A DNA stretch of 64,000 bases from Pelagibius sp. CAU 1746 (GTDB lineage Bacteria > Pseudomonadota > Alphaproteobacteria > Kiloniellales > Kiloniellaceae): positions 1,674,001-1,738,000 of the forward strand of contig NZ_JBDOQT010000001.1 in assembly GCF_039839785.1 (NCBI RefSeq). The letters run 5' to 3'. Of this stretch, positions 9,748 to 17,229 are shown in pieces. The notes beneath the pieces were generated by a model. It saw only the letters and a list, made by a program, of their open reading frames with translations. It was not told the origin of the DNA and did no database searches. The stretch's first letter is position 1, and each line of letters starts with the position of its first letter. Made by a program: the position numbers and the translations under genes.

Positions 9748-10982
9748 TGGCTCAACAGGTCGTAGAGCGTCAGCGCCACCACTTGGGTCGCCTTGTAGAG
9801 GTCGTCCAGCGGCAGGCGCTCGTCGGCGCGGTGGGCGTTGGCTTCCTCGATGTTGTGGGGGCCGGCGCCATAGAGCACCGTGGGAACGCCGGCGGCGGCG
9901 TAGAGCCGTGCGTCGGTGTAGAGCGGAACGCCCCTGGCTTCCACCGACTCCCCCATGATCCCGGTCGCGCGCTGGCAGAGCTTCTGCGTCAGGGCTTCGC
10001 CGCCGGCGAGCGGCATCAACGGAGTGGCCAGCAGGATGCGGCGGATGGCGACGGTGATGCCGGGGAAGGACGCGGCCGAGGATTCGATGAGGCCGCGCAG
10101 CTCGGCCTCGACTTCTTCGGGGTTTTCCTCCGGGATCATGCGGCGGTCCAGGCGGAAGGTCACCTTGTCCGGGACCACGTTGGTATTGATGCCGCCCTCT
10201 ATGAGCCCGACGGTGCACTGCGGGCTGCCGATGCCCTCGATCTCGGACACCTTGGCGGCCAGACTCTTGCGCCAGTCGTAGAGCGCGGTGAGCACGGCGT
10301 TGCAAGCTTCCAGGGCGTCGTGGCCGGTAAAGGGCATGGCGGCATGGGCCGACTTGCCGCTGACCGTCACCTCCAGGTGCAGGCAGCCGTTGTGTGCCGT
10401 CACCACGTTGTAGGAGAAGCCGGCGCCGATGGAGAGGTCGGGCTTAGAGATGCCTTGGTCGAGCAGCCAGAAGGGACCCACCATGCCGCCGGTTTCCTCG
10501 TCGTAGGTGAAGTGCAGTTCCACCGTGCCCTTCAGCGCCGCGCCCGCCTTGGCGGCGGCCTCCAGGGCGATCAGCGCATAGGTATAGGTGGCGAAGTCGG
10601 ACTTGGAGACGGCGGCGCCGCGTCCGTACATCCAGCCGTCGACGATCTCGGCGCCGTAGGGGTCTTTCGTCCAGCCTTCACCGGGCGGCACCACGTCGCC
10701 ATGGGCGTTGAGGGCAATCACGGGACCTTCACCGAACTTCCTGCGCACCACCAGGTTGGTGGCTGCGATCATGCCGGCGGCCTCCACGGTTTCCTTGGGT
10801 ACCGCATGGCGCTCGACCTCGAAGCCCAGGCCTTCCAGCAGCGCGGCGGCGCGCTCGGCGTGGGCGGCGCAGTCGCCCGGCGGGTTGTCGGAGGGCACCT
10901 TCACCAGTTCCGCCAGGAAGCGGGCCTCGGCTTCGCGCTCGCTCTCCAGGGTGCTCAGGATCGTCGTTTGGAAATCGGTCAT
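9744..10982 (-). CDS. M20 family metallohydrolase (ArgE/DapE/carboxypeptidase G2 type)
   Basis: A 412-residue dizinc hydrolase cleaving an amide bond of an N-acyl or N-carbamoyl amino acid-like substrate. Metal ligands are visible in ALNAHGDVVPPG (His and Asp), GRGAAVSKSD (bridging Asp region), YDEETGG (catalytic Glu-Glu) and a C-terminal GAGPHNIEEANAHR His. The central dimerisation insertion is present. It lies 13 bp downstream of the allantoate amidohydrolase and overlaps the next methyltransferase by four bases. It differs from the AllC-type enzyme next door, so a second amide hydrolysis in ureide breakdown or in a linked nitrogen source is possible. The substrate is undetermined. Confidence 0.85.
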   Translation of the reverse strand: MTDFQTTILSTLESEREAEARFLAELVKVPSDNPPGDCAAHAERAAALLEGLGFEVERHAVPKETVEAAGMIAATNLVVRRKFGEGPVIALNAHGDVVPPGEGWTKDPYGAEIVDGWMYGRGAAVSKSDFATYTYALIALEAAAKAGAALKGTVELHFTYDEETGGMVGPFWLLDQGISKPDLSIGAGFSYNVVTAHNGCLHLEVTVSGKSAHAAMPFTGHDALEACNAVLTALYDWRKSLAAKVSEIEGIGSPQCTVGLIEGGINTNVVPDKVTFRLDRRMIPEENPEEVEAELRGLIESSAASFPGITVAIRRILLATPLMPLAGGEALTQKLCQRATGIMGESVEARGVPLYTDARLYAAAGVPTVLYGAGPHNIEEANAHRADERLPLDDLYKATQVVALTLYDLLSQ

Positions 10983-10995
10983 CGTAAAAAGGGCC

Positions 10996-12249
10996 TCAGC
11001 CGAAATTGGGGTCGAAGTTCTCGAGGAAGTCGAGGAAGACGCGGGCCGCGGCTTCGGCGTCCTCGCCGGTGATGCTCTCCAGCGGATTGTGGCTGATGCC
11101 GCCGCCGCAGCGCACGAAGAGCATGGCGATGGGGCAGAGCGCCGAGAGCGCCATGGCGTCGTGGCCGGCGCCGCTGGGCAGGCGGAGCGGCCGGAAGCCC
11201 TGGCGTTGGACGGCCTTGTCGAGCTGCTCCATCAGCGCCGGATCGCAGCCGGCGGCGCCTTCCTCGTAAAGCAGGTCCATGGCGAGGTCGAGGCCGCGGC
11301 GCTCGGCGATGCCTTGCAGCTTTTGCTTCACCGAGGCGATGGCGGCGGCGCGCTGGCCGTCCTCCGGCGCGCGCAGGTCGAGGGTGAAGGACACGCGGCC
11401 GGGAATCACGTTGATGGCGCCGGGTGCCGCTTCGATGCGTCCGACGGTGGCGACCAGGCCATCCTCGGCCGCCGCGCGCTGCTCGATGGCGGCGATCATC
11501 TCCGCCGCGCCGGCCAGGGCATCCTTGCGCAGGTTCATCGGCACGGTGCCGGCATGGCCGGCCATGCCCTCCAGGGTGACGGTGTAGCGGCTGGCGCCGT
11601 TGATGGCGGTGACCACGCCCACCGGCAGGCCCTCGGCTTCCAGAACCGGTCCCTGCTCGATGTGTACCTCGACGAAGGCGAGGACGTCTTCGGGCCGGCG
11701 CGCCTCGGCGCCGATGGCCGTGGGGTCGCAACCGAAGTGGGTGAGGGCCTCGGCCAGGGAAAGGCCCTGGGCGTCGGTGACCGACAGTATGGCCGGATCT
11801 ACCGTGCCGGCGACGGTGCGCGAGCCGCTGAGCGTGGTCGGGAAGCGCACGCCCTCCTCGTCGCCGAAGGCGATGACCTCCACCGCGAAGGGCAGGCGCT
11901 TGCCGCGGGAATCCAGATCGGCGATGCAGGCGATGGGCAGGGCGACGCCCAGGTTGCCGTCGTAGGCGCCGGCGTCGCGCACGGTGTCGATGTGAGAGCC
12001 TGTGATCAGCGTCTTCGCCCCTTCGGTGGCTGCCTCGTAGCGTCCGATCACGTTGCCGATGGCGTCGATGCGCGCGGTCATGCCGGCGGCACGCATGGCG
12101 GTCATCACCGCCTCGGCGCAGGCCTTGTGTTCGGGGCTGAGGAAGACACGGGTCAGCTTGTCCTCCTCTTCGCTGAAGCGCGCCCAGCCGTCGACCATCG
12201 CCTTGATCCAGGTCCCGGCGCCAGCCAGGGGTTTCGTGGCGAGGGTCAT
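10996..12249 (-). CDS. Allantoate amidohydrolase / N-carbamoyl amino acid hydrolase (M20, AllC/HyuC type)
   Basis: A 417-residue metal-dependent hydrolase that would release ammonia and CO2 from allantoate to give ureidoglycine. Ligand motifs are TGSHIDTV (His), GAYDGNLGV (Asp), FGDEEGVRF (Glu pair) and EVHIEQGP (His), the pattern of the AllC/beta-ureidopropionase branch. C-terminal SGAGHDAM and GGGISHNPLE complete it. The ATG overlaps the uraD stop (ATGA), tying it directly to the urate pathway. The neighbouring puuE product, allantoate, makes AllC the best reading; a carbamoyl-amino-acid hydrolase is the alternative. Confidence 0.88.
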   Translation of the reverse strand: MTLATKPLAGAGTWIKAMVDGWARFSEEEDKLTRVFLSPEHKACAEAVMTAMRAAGMTARIDAIGNVIGRYEAATEGAKTLITGSHIDTVRDAGAYDGNLGVALPIACIADLDSRGKRLPFAVEVIAFGDEEGVRFPTTLSGSRTVAGTVDPAILSVTDAQGLSLAEALTHFGCDPTAIGAEARRPEDVLAFVEVHIEQGPVLEAEGLPVGVVTAINGASRYTVTLEGMAGHAGTVPMNLRKDALAGAAEMIAAIEQRAAAEDGLVATVGRIEAAPGAINVIPGRVSFTLDLRAPEDGQRAAAIASVKQKLQGIAERRGLDLAMDLLYEEGAAGCDPALMEQLDKAVQRQGFRPLRLPSGAGHDAMALSALCPIAMLFVRCGGGISHNPLESITGEDAEAAARVFLDFLENFDPNFG

Positions 12250-12749
12250 GACAGCATCTCCTTCAACCGCAAGAGGGCGATTCGTTCGATTTGTTCCAGG
12301 GCGGTATTGAACTCCGCCGCCGAGTCGTTTTCCAGCCGCGTCTCGAAAGCCGCCAGGATCTCCTCTTTGGTACGCCCCTTGACCGCCATGATAAAGGGGA
12401 TCCCGAACTTCGCCTTGTAGCGCTCGTTAAGCTTGGTGAAGCGCGCCCGCTCTGCGTCGCTCAGGAGGTCGAGTCCGGCGGAGGCCTGCTCCCTGGTCGA
12501 TTCCGCCGTCAGGCGCCCGGCCTGGGCGAGGCGCCCGGCCAAGTCCGGGTGAGCCTCGATGAGGGCGCGTTTCTGCGCTTCGCTGCCGGCCCGCATCGCC
12601 GCCGCCATCGCGCCGTGCAGGACCTCGGCGGTCCAGGGCTCCGCGGGCAGGCCGCCTTGCTGCAGCATGGCGTCATAGGCGGCTTCGGCGATCCAGGGGG
12701 AATGCTCGAAGACGCCGCCGAAGCGGGAGACGAAGGAGGCCCGGTTCAA
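12246..12749 (-). CDS. uraD: OHCU decarboxylase (2-oxo-4-hydroxy-4-carboxy-5-ureidoimidazoline decarboxylase)
   Basis: Third enzyme of urate breakdown, decarboxylating OHCU to (S)-allantoin. The 167 residues match the usual length. GGVFEHSPWIAE carries the catalytic His, HPDLAGR is conserved, and KFGIPFIMAVKGRTKEEIL is the family's C-terminal signature. I place the start at TTG 12749 because AAGGGA lies about eight bases upstream and the protein then begins just before the conserved FV..FGG; the open frame extends further only as antisense to puuE. It sits 11 bp after puuE and overlaps the amidohydrolase by four bases. The TTG start may keep its level low. Confidence 0.9.
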   Translation of the reverse strand: MNRASFVSRFGGVFEHSPWIAEAAYDAMLQQGGLPAEPWTAEVLHGAMAAAMRAGSEAQKRALIEAHPDLAGRLAQAGRLTAESTREQASAGLDLLSDAERARFTKLNERYKAKFGIPFIMAVKGRTKEEILAAFETRLENDSAAEFNTALEQIERIALLRLKEMLS

Positions 12750-12760
12750 AACGAAATCCC

Positions 12761-13669
12761 TTAAGGCTTGTGGGTCGCGTGCCAGTGGCGGGCGATGTCG
12801 ATGCGCCGCGCCGCCCAGACGGCGTCGTGCGACTTCACGTAGTCGAGGAAGCGGGCCAGGGCCGCGGCGCGCCCCGGCCGTCCGGCAAGGCGGCAATGCA
12901 GGCCGACCGACATCATCTTCGGCGCGCCCGCCTGACCTTCGGCATACAGCACGTCGAAGGTGTCCTTCAGGTAGGTGAAGAACTGGTCGCCGGAGTTGAA
13001 GCCCTGGGGCGTGGCGAAGCGCATGTCGTTGGCGTCCAGGGTGTAGGGTACGATGAGGTGCGGCCCTTTCGGCCCCTCAATCCAGTAGGGCAGGTCGTCG
13101 GCATAGGAATCGGCGGAATAGAGGAAGCCGCCTTCCTCCATCACCAGGTCGAGGCTGTGAACCGAGGTGCGTCCGGTGTACCAGCCCAGGGGCCGCTGGC
13201 CGGTCACTTGCGTATGGATGCGGATCGCCTCGTCCAGGTGGGCGCGCTCCTCTTCCTTGGTGAAGTCCTTGTATTCGATCCATTTCAGGCCGTGGGAGGC
13301 AATTTCCCAGCCTGCCTGCTGCATGGCGGCGACGGCGGCGGGGTTGCGCTGCAGCGCCGTGGCGACGCCGTAGACCGTGACCGGCACGCCGGCGGCGGTG
13401 AAGAGACGGTGCAGCCGCCAGAATCCGGCGCGGCTGCCGTACTCATAGATGGATTCCATGTTCATGTGGCGCTGGCCCGGCCAGGGCTGGGCACCGACGA
13501 TTTCCGAGAGGAAGGCCTCGGAGGCGGCATCGCCGTGCAGGATGCTGTTCTCGCCGCCCTCTTCGTAATTGATGACGAATTGCACTGCGATGCGGGCGCC
13601 GCCGGGCCAGGCCGGGTCGGGAGGTGTCGCGCCGTAGCCGGTGAGGTCGCGCGGATAGTCGCCGGTCAT
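12761..13669 (-). CDS. puuE: Allantoinase PuuE (polysaccharide-deacetylase fold)
   Basis: Hydrolyses allantoin to allantoate. The 302 residues belong to the metal-independent PuuE branch of the polysaccharide deacetylase family, with YPRDLTGYG at the N-terminus, INYEEGGE, NMESIYEYGSR, EIASHGLKWIEY and GWYTGR motifs. The start at ATG 13669 follows a GGAAGG/AAGAAG purine stretch; an in-frame ATG 46 codons upstream would extend into the promoter region. It is the first gene of the minus-strand ureide operon, divergent from hiuH, and has a TATTAT box about 50 bases upstream. Confidence 0.92.
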   Translation of the reverse strand: MTGDYPRDLTGYGATPPDPAWPGGARIAVQFVINYEEGGENSILHGDAASEAFLSEIVGAQPWPGQRHMNMESIYEYGSRAGFWRLHRLFTAAGVPVTVYGVATALQRNPAAVAAMQQAGWEIASHGLKWIEYKDFTKEEERAHLDEAIRIHTQVTGQRPLGWYTGRTSVHSLDLVMEEGGFLYSADSYADDLPYWIEGPKGPHLIVPYTLDANDMRFATPQGFNSGDQFFTYLKDTFDVLYAEGQAGAPKMMSVGLHCRLAGRPGRAAALARFLDYVKSHDAVWAARRIDIARHWHATHKP

Positions 13670-13697
13670 CGTCTTCTTGCCTTCCCCTGGCGGGCCG

Positions 13698-13741
13698 CCG
13701 TTCGCCACAGGGCCTCTGACCATAATAGTCCGGGCGAACGG
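13698..13741 (-). promoter_or_regulatory. Candidate puuE promoter with flanking 9-bp inverted repeat
   Basis: On the minus strand TATTAT (complement of 13722-13727) resembles a -10 box, 53 bases from the puuE ATG. It lies between the perfect 9-bp inverted repeats CCGTTCGCC (13698-13706) and GGCGAACGG (13733-13741). No good -35 hexamer is visible, which fits a regulated promoter. An A/T run lies upstream at 13757-13764. Operator function is inferred from geometry only. Confidence 0.4.
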
Positions 13742-13821
13742 GGCTGAATTTGCATGTTTTTTTTGAAACTGCTTCCGGAGGGAGTAGTCTTCAAATTCCC
13801 GTCGCAACCCTTGAGACTTAC

Positions 13822-13879
13822 CTGACTCAGAAGGTCAGCGACAAGAACCAAGGCCCCCCTTTCTTGGATGGGGGCTTGG
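13822..13879 (+). promoter_or_regulatory. Two hairpins in the hiuH upstream region
   Basis: CTGAC/GTCAG (13822-13826 with 13834-13838) and a longer stem CCAAG-G-CCCCC with GGGGGCTTGG (13848-13858 with 13870-13879, one bulged G) lie 60-115 bases before the hiuH start. There is no following T-run, so they are not an obvious terminator. They could form a structured leader of the plus-strand purine operon. Confidence 0.35.
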
Positions 13880-13938
13880 CCGCAAAGTGCTGAAACGGGC
13901 CAAAAACCGCGACAAGCTGGCCGGGGAGGGGAATCGAC

Positions 13939-14295
13939 ATGAGCGGAAAACTGACGACGCACGTGCTGGACACTGCCGGCGGCCGGCCGGCTGCCGGGGT
14001 GCGAATCGAGGTTTTCCGCCTGGCCGGCGGCACCCGCGAGCCCCTGTGCGAGGTCGAGACCAATGCCGATGGCCGCTGCGACGGCCCACTTCTGCACGGC
14101 GCCGATTTCACCGCCGGAACCTACGAGCTGGTCTTTCACGCCGGCGATTATTTCCGCGCGGCCGGGACCCCGCTGCCTTCACCAGCCTTCCTGGAAGCGG
14201 TGCCGGTCCGCTTCGGCATCGCCGAGCCCGGTCAGCACTACCATGTTCCGCTGCTGATCTCGCCCTACGGCTACTCGACCTACCGGGGCAGCTGA
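13939..14295 (+). CDS. hiuH: 5-Hydroxyisourate hydrolase (transthyretin-related)
   Basis: Opens 5-hydroxyisourate to OHCU, the step between urate oxidation and UraD. The 118 residues fit the family. It has [10 protein letters not shown] (catalytic His8/9), the conserved Arg region, [16 protein letters not shown] and the diagnostic C-terminal YRGS. A strong purine-rich site (GGGGAGGGG) precedes ATG 13939. There is no signal peptide, so it is cytoplasmic. It opens the plus-strand run hiuH-xdhA, with xdhA beginning four bases after its stop. Confidence 0.95.
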   Translation: MSGKLTTHVLDTAGGRPAAGVRIEVFRLAGGTREPLCEVETNADGRCDGPLLHGADFTAGTYELVFHAGDYFRAAGTPLPSPAFLEAVPVRFGIAEPGQHYHVPLLISPYGYSTYRGS

Positions 14296-14299
14296 CATC

Positions 14300-15784
14300 A
14301 TGCGCGGCGAAATCCGATTTCTGCTGGATGACGCGCCGCGCCGCCTGACGCAGTTCGATCCCACCATGACCGTACTGGACTACCTGCGCCAGGCCGAGCA
14401 CCTGACCGGCACCAAGGAAGGTTGCAACGAGGGCGACTGCGGGGCCTGCACCGTGGTAGTGGCAAAGCCGGAGAAGGGCCGCCTGCGCTACCAGGCCGTC
14501 AACGCCTGCATCCAGTTTCTCGGCACCCTGGATGGCTGCCAGCTCATCACCGTGGAGCATCTGGCAAAGCAAGGCAGACTGCATCCCGTGCAGCAGGCCA
14601 TGCTCGATCTTCATGGCTCTCAGTGCGGGTTCTGCACGCCGGGCTTCGTCATGTCGCTCTTCGCCATGACCCGCGACCACGAAGCCGCGCCCGACGAGGC
14701 CGCCATCGACGACGTGCTGGCCGGCAACCTCTGCCGCTGCACCGGCTACGCGCCTATCGCCCGCGCCGCCCAAGCTGTCTACGGGATGGGGCCGCGCGAC
14801 GACAGCTTTACCGCGGACGAAGCGGTAACGCTGGAGAAACTGGCGGCGCTGCGCGACGAGGAGACCGTCGCCCTCGATGACGGAGGCGGCCGGCGTTTCT
14901 TCGCCCCGGCGGCGCTCGACGATCTGGCGGCGCTCTACGAGCAGAACCCCGAGGCGACCTTGAGCGCCGGGTCCACCGACGTCGGCCTCTGGGTCACCAA
15001 GCAGATGCAGCGTCCGGCGACGCTGATTTACACGGGTCGCGTGGCCGAGCTGGCGCGGATCGAGGAGACGGCGGAGGTTCTCGAGATCGGCGCCGGGGTC
15101 ACCTACAGCGACGCGCTGGACGTCTTGGCCAAACACTACCCGGACATGGGCGAGGTGATCCGGCGCATCGGCTCGGTGCAGATCCGCAATACCGGGACAA
15201 TCGGCGGCAACATCGCCAACGGCTCGCCCATCGGCGACACGCCGCCGCTGCTCATCGCCGCCGGGGCCACTCTGCACCTGCGCAAAGGCGCAGCGGAGCG
15301 GTCGCTGCCGCTGGAAGATTTCTTCCTCGATTATGGAAAGCAGGATCGCGCAGCCGGCGAGCTGGTGACGGGCGTTACCTTGCCGCTGCGCAAGGCCGGC
15401 GAGATATTCCGCGCCTACAAGGTGTCCAAGCGCTTCGATCAGGACATTACGGCGGTGCTGGGGGCGTGCTGCCTGCGCGTCGAGGACGGTGTGGTGTCCA
15501 CGGCGCGGATCGCCTACGGCGGCATGGCGGCGACGCCCCGGCGCGCCGCTGGGGCCGAGGCGGCGCTGCTGGGCCAATCCTGGAACGAGGCGTCCGTGGC
15601 GCGCGCCATGGCGGCCCTGGAGAACGACTTCCAACCGCTCACCGATTGGCGCGCCAGCGCGGCCTACCGCATGAAGGTGGCGCGGAACCTGCTGCGCCGC
15701 TGCTTGATCGAAACCACGCAACCGGACAGCGCCACCCGCCTCGCGGGCCCGGCGCTGGAATCGCTGGAGAAGGGCGCCTACTGA
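14300..15784 (+). CDS. xdhA: Xanthine dehydrogenase small subunit (FeS/FAD)
   Basis: Electron-transfer subunit of xanthine dehydrogenase (xanthine to urate, NAD+ as acceptor). The 494 residues hold an N-terminal plant-ferredoxin [2Fe-2S] domain (CNEGDCGAC, about residues 42-50), a second helical [2Fe-2S] domain (CGFCTPG and CRCTGY, about 110-150), then the FAD domain with LSAGSTDVGLWVTK, IGGNIANGSPIGDTPP and a C-terminal CO-dehydrogenase flavoprotein region. It is translationally close to hiuH. Unusually, the large subunit is separated from it by a permease gene. Confidence 0.95.
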   Translation: MRGEIRFLLDDAPRRLTQFDPTMTVLDYLRQAEHLTGTKEGCNEGDCGACTVVVAKPEKGRLRYQAVNACIQFLGTLDGCQLITVEHLAKQGRLHPVQQAMLDLHGSQCGFCTPGFVMSLFAMTRDHEAAPDEAAIDDVLAGNLCRCTGYAPIARAAQAVYGMGPRDDSFTADEAVTLEKLAALRDEETVALDDGGGRRFFAPAALDDLAALYEQNPEATLSAGSTDVGLWVTKQMQRPATLIYTGRVAELARIEETAEVLEIGAGVTYSDALDVLAKHYPDMGEVIRRIGSVQIRNTGTIGGNIANGSPIGDTPPLLIAAGATLHLRKGAAERSLPLEDFFLDYGKQDRAAGELVTGVTLPLRKAGEIFRAYKVSKRFDQDITAVLGACCLRVEDGVVSTARIAYGGMAATPRRAAGAEAALLGQSWNEASVARAMAALENDFQPLTDWRASAAYRMKVARNLLRRCLIETTQPDSATRLAGPALESLEKGAY

Positions 15785-15850
15785 CGCGCAAGACGCCGGC
15801 GGCAACAAGGGCGCAAAGCCACGCCGAACGAAAAGAGGGGGAATTTCCAT

Positions 15851-17203
15851 ATGACGACGCAAGCGCGCGGCGCTGACACCAACCTGCGGCCCGACCTGTT
15901 GCGGGATCCGAACTACATGCCGCCGCTGGCCATCGCGGTGCCGCTGGGGATACAGCATGTCCTGGCCATGTTCGTGTCGAACGTGACGCCGGCTTTCATC
16001 ATCGCCGGGGCCGCCGGGCTGGCCGGTGCCGACCTGGTCTATCTCGTCCAGATGGCCATGGTGTTCTCGGGCATCGCGACGCTGATGCAGACCGTCGGCC
16101 TCGGGCCTGTCGGCGCGCGGCTGCCGGTGGTGCAGGGCACCTCCTTCGCCTTCATTCCCGTCATGATCCCGATCGTGAAGGGCGCCGGGCTGGGTGCCCT
16201 CTTTGGCGGCGTCGTCCTGGGGGGTATCTTCCACTTCCTGCTGGGCACGGTCATCGGCAAGATCCGCAATCTGCTGCCGCCGCTGGTCACCGGCCTGGTG
16301 GTCATGTCCATCGGCCTGGCGCTGATCCCCGTCGGTATCCAGTACGCCGCCGGTGGGGTGCCGCTGATGGGCAAGCCGGAGTTCGGCAGCTTCATCCACT
16401 GGTTCCTCGCACTGGTGGTGATCTTCGTCACCCTCGGGATAAAGTTCTTCTTCAAAGGCTTCGTCAGCGCCGCGGCGGTGTTGATCGGCATTCTCGCGGG
16501 CTACCTCGTCGCCGGCGTCATGGGACTGGTCGACTTCGGCCGCGTCGGCAGCGCGGCGTGGTTTGCGCTGCCCTCGCCGCTACGTTTCGGCTTCGAGATC
16601 AACGCCGCGGCGGTGATCGGCATGTGCCTCATGGCGGTGGTCTCGGCCATCGAGACGGTCGGCGACATCTCCGGCATCACCAAGGGCGGCGCCGACCGCG
16701 AGGCCGCCGACAAGGAGATCGCCGGCGGCACCATGGCCGACGGCCTGGGCACGGCCGTGGCCGGCCTCTTCGGCGCCTTTCCGAACACCTCTTTCAGCCA
16801 GAACGTCGGCCTGGTCGCCATCACCGGCGTGATGAGCCGCCATGTGGTCACCATCGGCGCAGTCTTCCTCATCGTCGCGGGTCTTGTGCCCAAAGTGGGC
16901 GCGGTCATCGCGGCGATGCCGATCGCGGTGCTGGGCGGCGGCGTCATCGTCATGTTCGGCATGGTGGTGTCCGCAGGCCTCAACATGCTCTCCGAAGTCA
17001 CCTTCAACCGGCGCAACATGGTGATTATCGCCATGTCTCTCTCGGTCGGCCTGGGCCTGCAGGCAGTGCCCCAGGCCATCCAGCATCTGCCGGACACCGC
17101 ACAATTGTTGTTGAAGACTGGCTTGTTGCCGGTGGCGTTCCTTGCGATTTTGCTTAATGTGGTCATCCCCGAGGAGCGGGACCACGAAGAAGCGGGGTAT
17201 TAA
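15851..17203 (+). CDS. NCS2 family xanthine/urate permease
   Basis: Proton-coupled nucleobase symporter of the inner membrane, 450 residues with about 14 hydrophobic segments. MPPLAIAVPLGIQHVLAMF is the typical start. VVQGTSFAF (TM3), SAIETVGDISG with the substrate-binding Glu (TM8, about residue 268), and the TM10 signature QNVGLVAITG (about residue 316) with Gln in first place point to xanthine or urate rather than uracil. Good site AGAGGGGGA before the ATG. It sits between xdhA and xdhB, supplying the substrate of the enzyme encoded around it. Confidence 0.9.
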   Translation: MTTQARGADTNLRPDLLRDPNYMPPLAIAVPLGIQHVLAMFVSNVTPAFIIAGAAGLAGADLVYLVQMAMVFSGIATLMQTVGLGPVGARLPVVQGTSFAFIPVMIPIVKGAGLGALFGGVVLGGIFHFLLGTVIGKIRNLLPPLVTGLVVMSIGLALIPVGIQYAAGGVPLMGKPEFGSFIHWFLALVVIFVTLGIKFFFKGFVSAAAVLIGILAGYLVAGVMGLVDFGRVGSAAWFALPSPLRFGFEINAAAVIGMCLMAVVSAIETVGDISGITKGGADREAADKEIAGGTMADGLGTAVAGLFGAFPNTSFSQNVGLVAITGVMSRHVVTIGAVFLIVAGLVPKVGAVIAAMPIAVLGGGVIVMFGMVVSAGLNMLSEVTFNRRNMVIIAMSLSVGLGLQAVPQAIQHLPDTAQLLLKTGLLPVAFLAILLNVVIPEERDHEEAGY

Positions 17204-17229
17204 CCCGCTCGAACACAGGGAGAGGTTTC

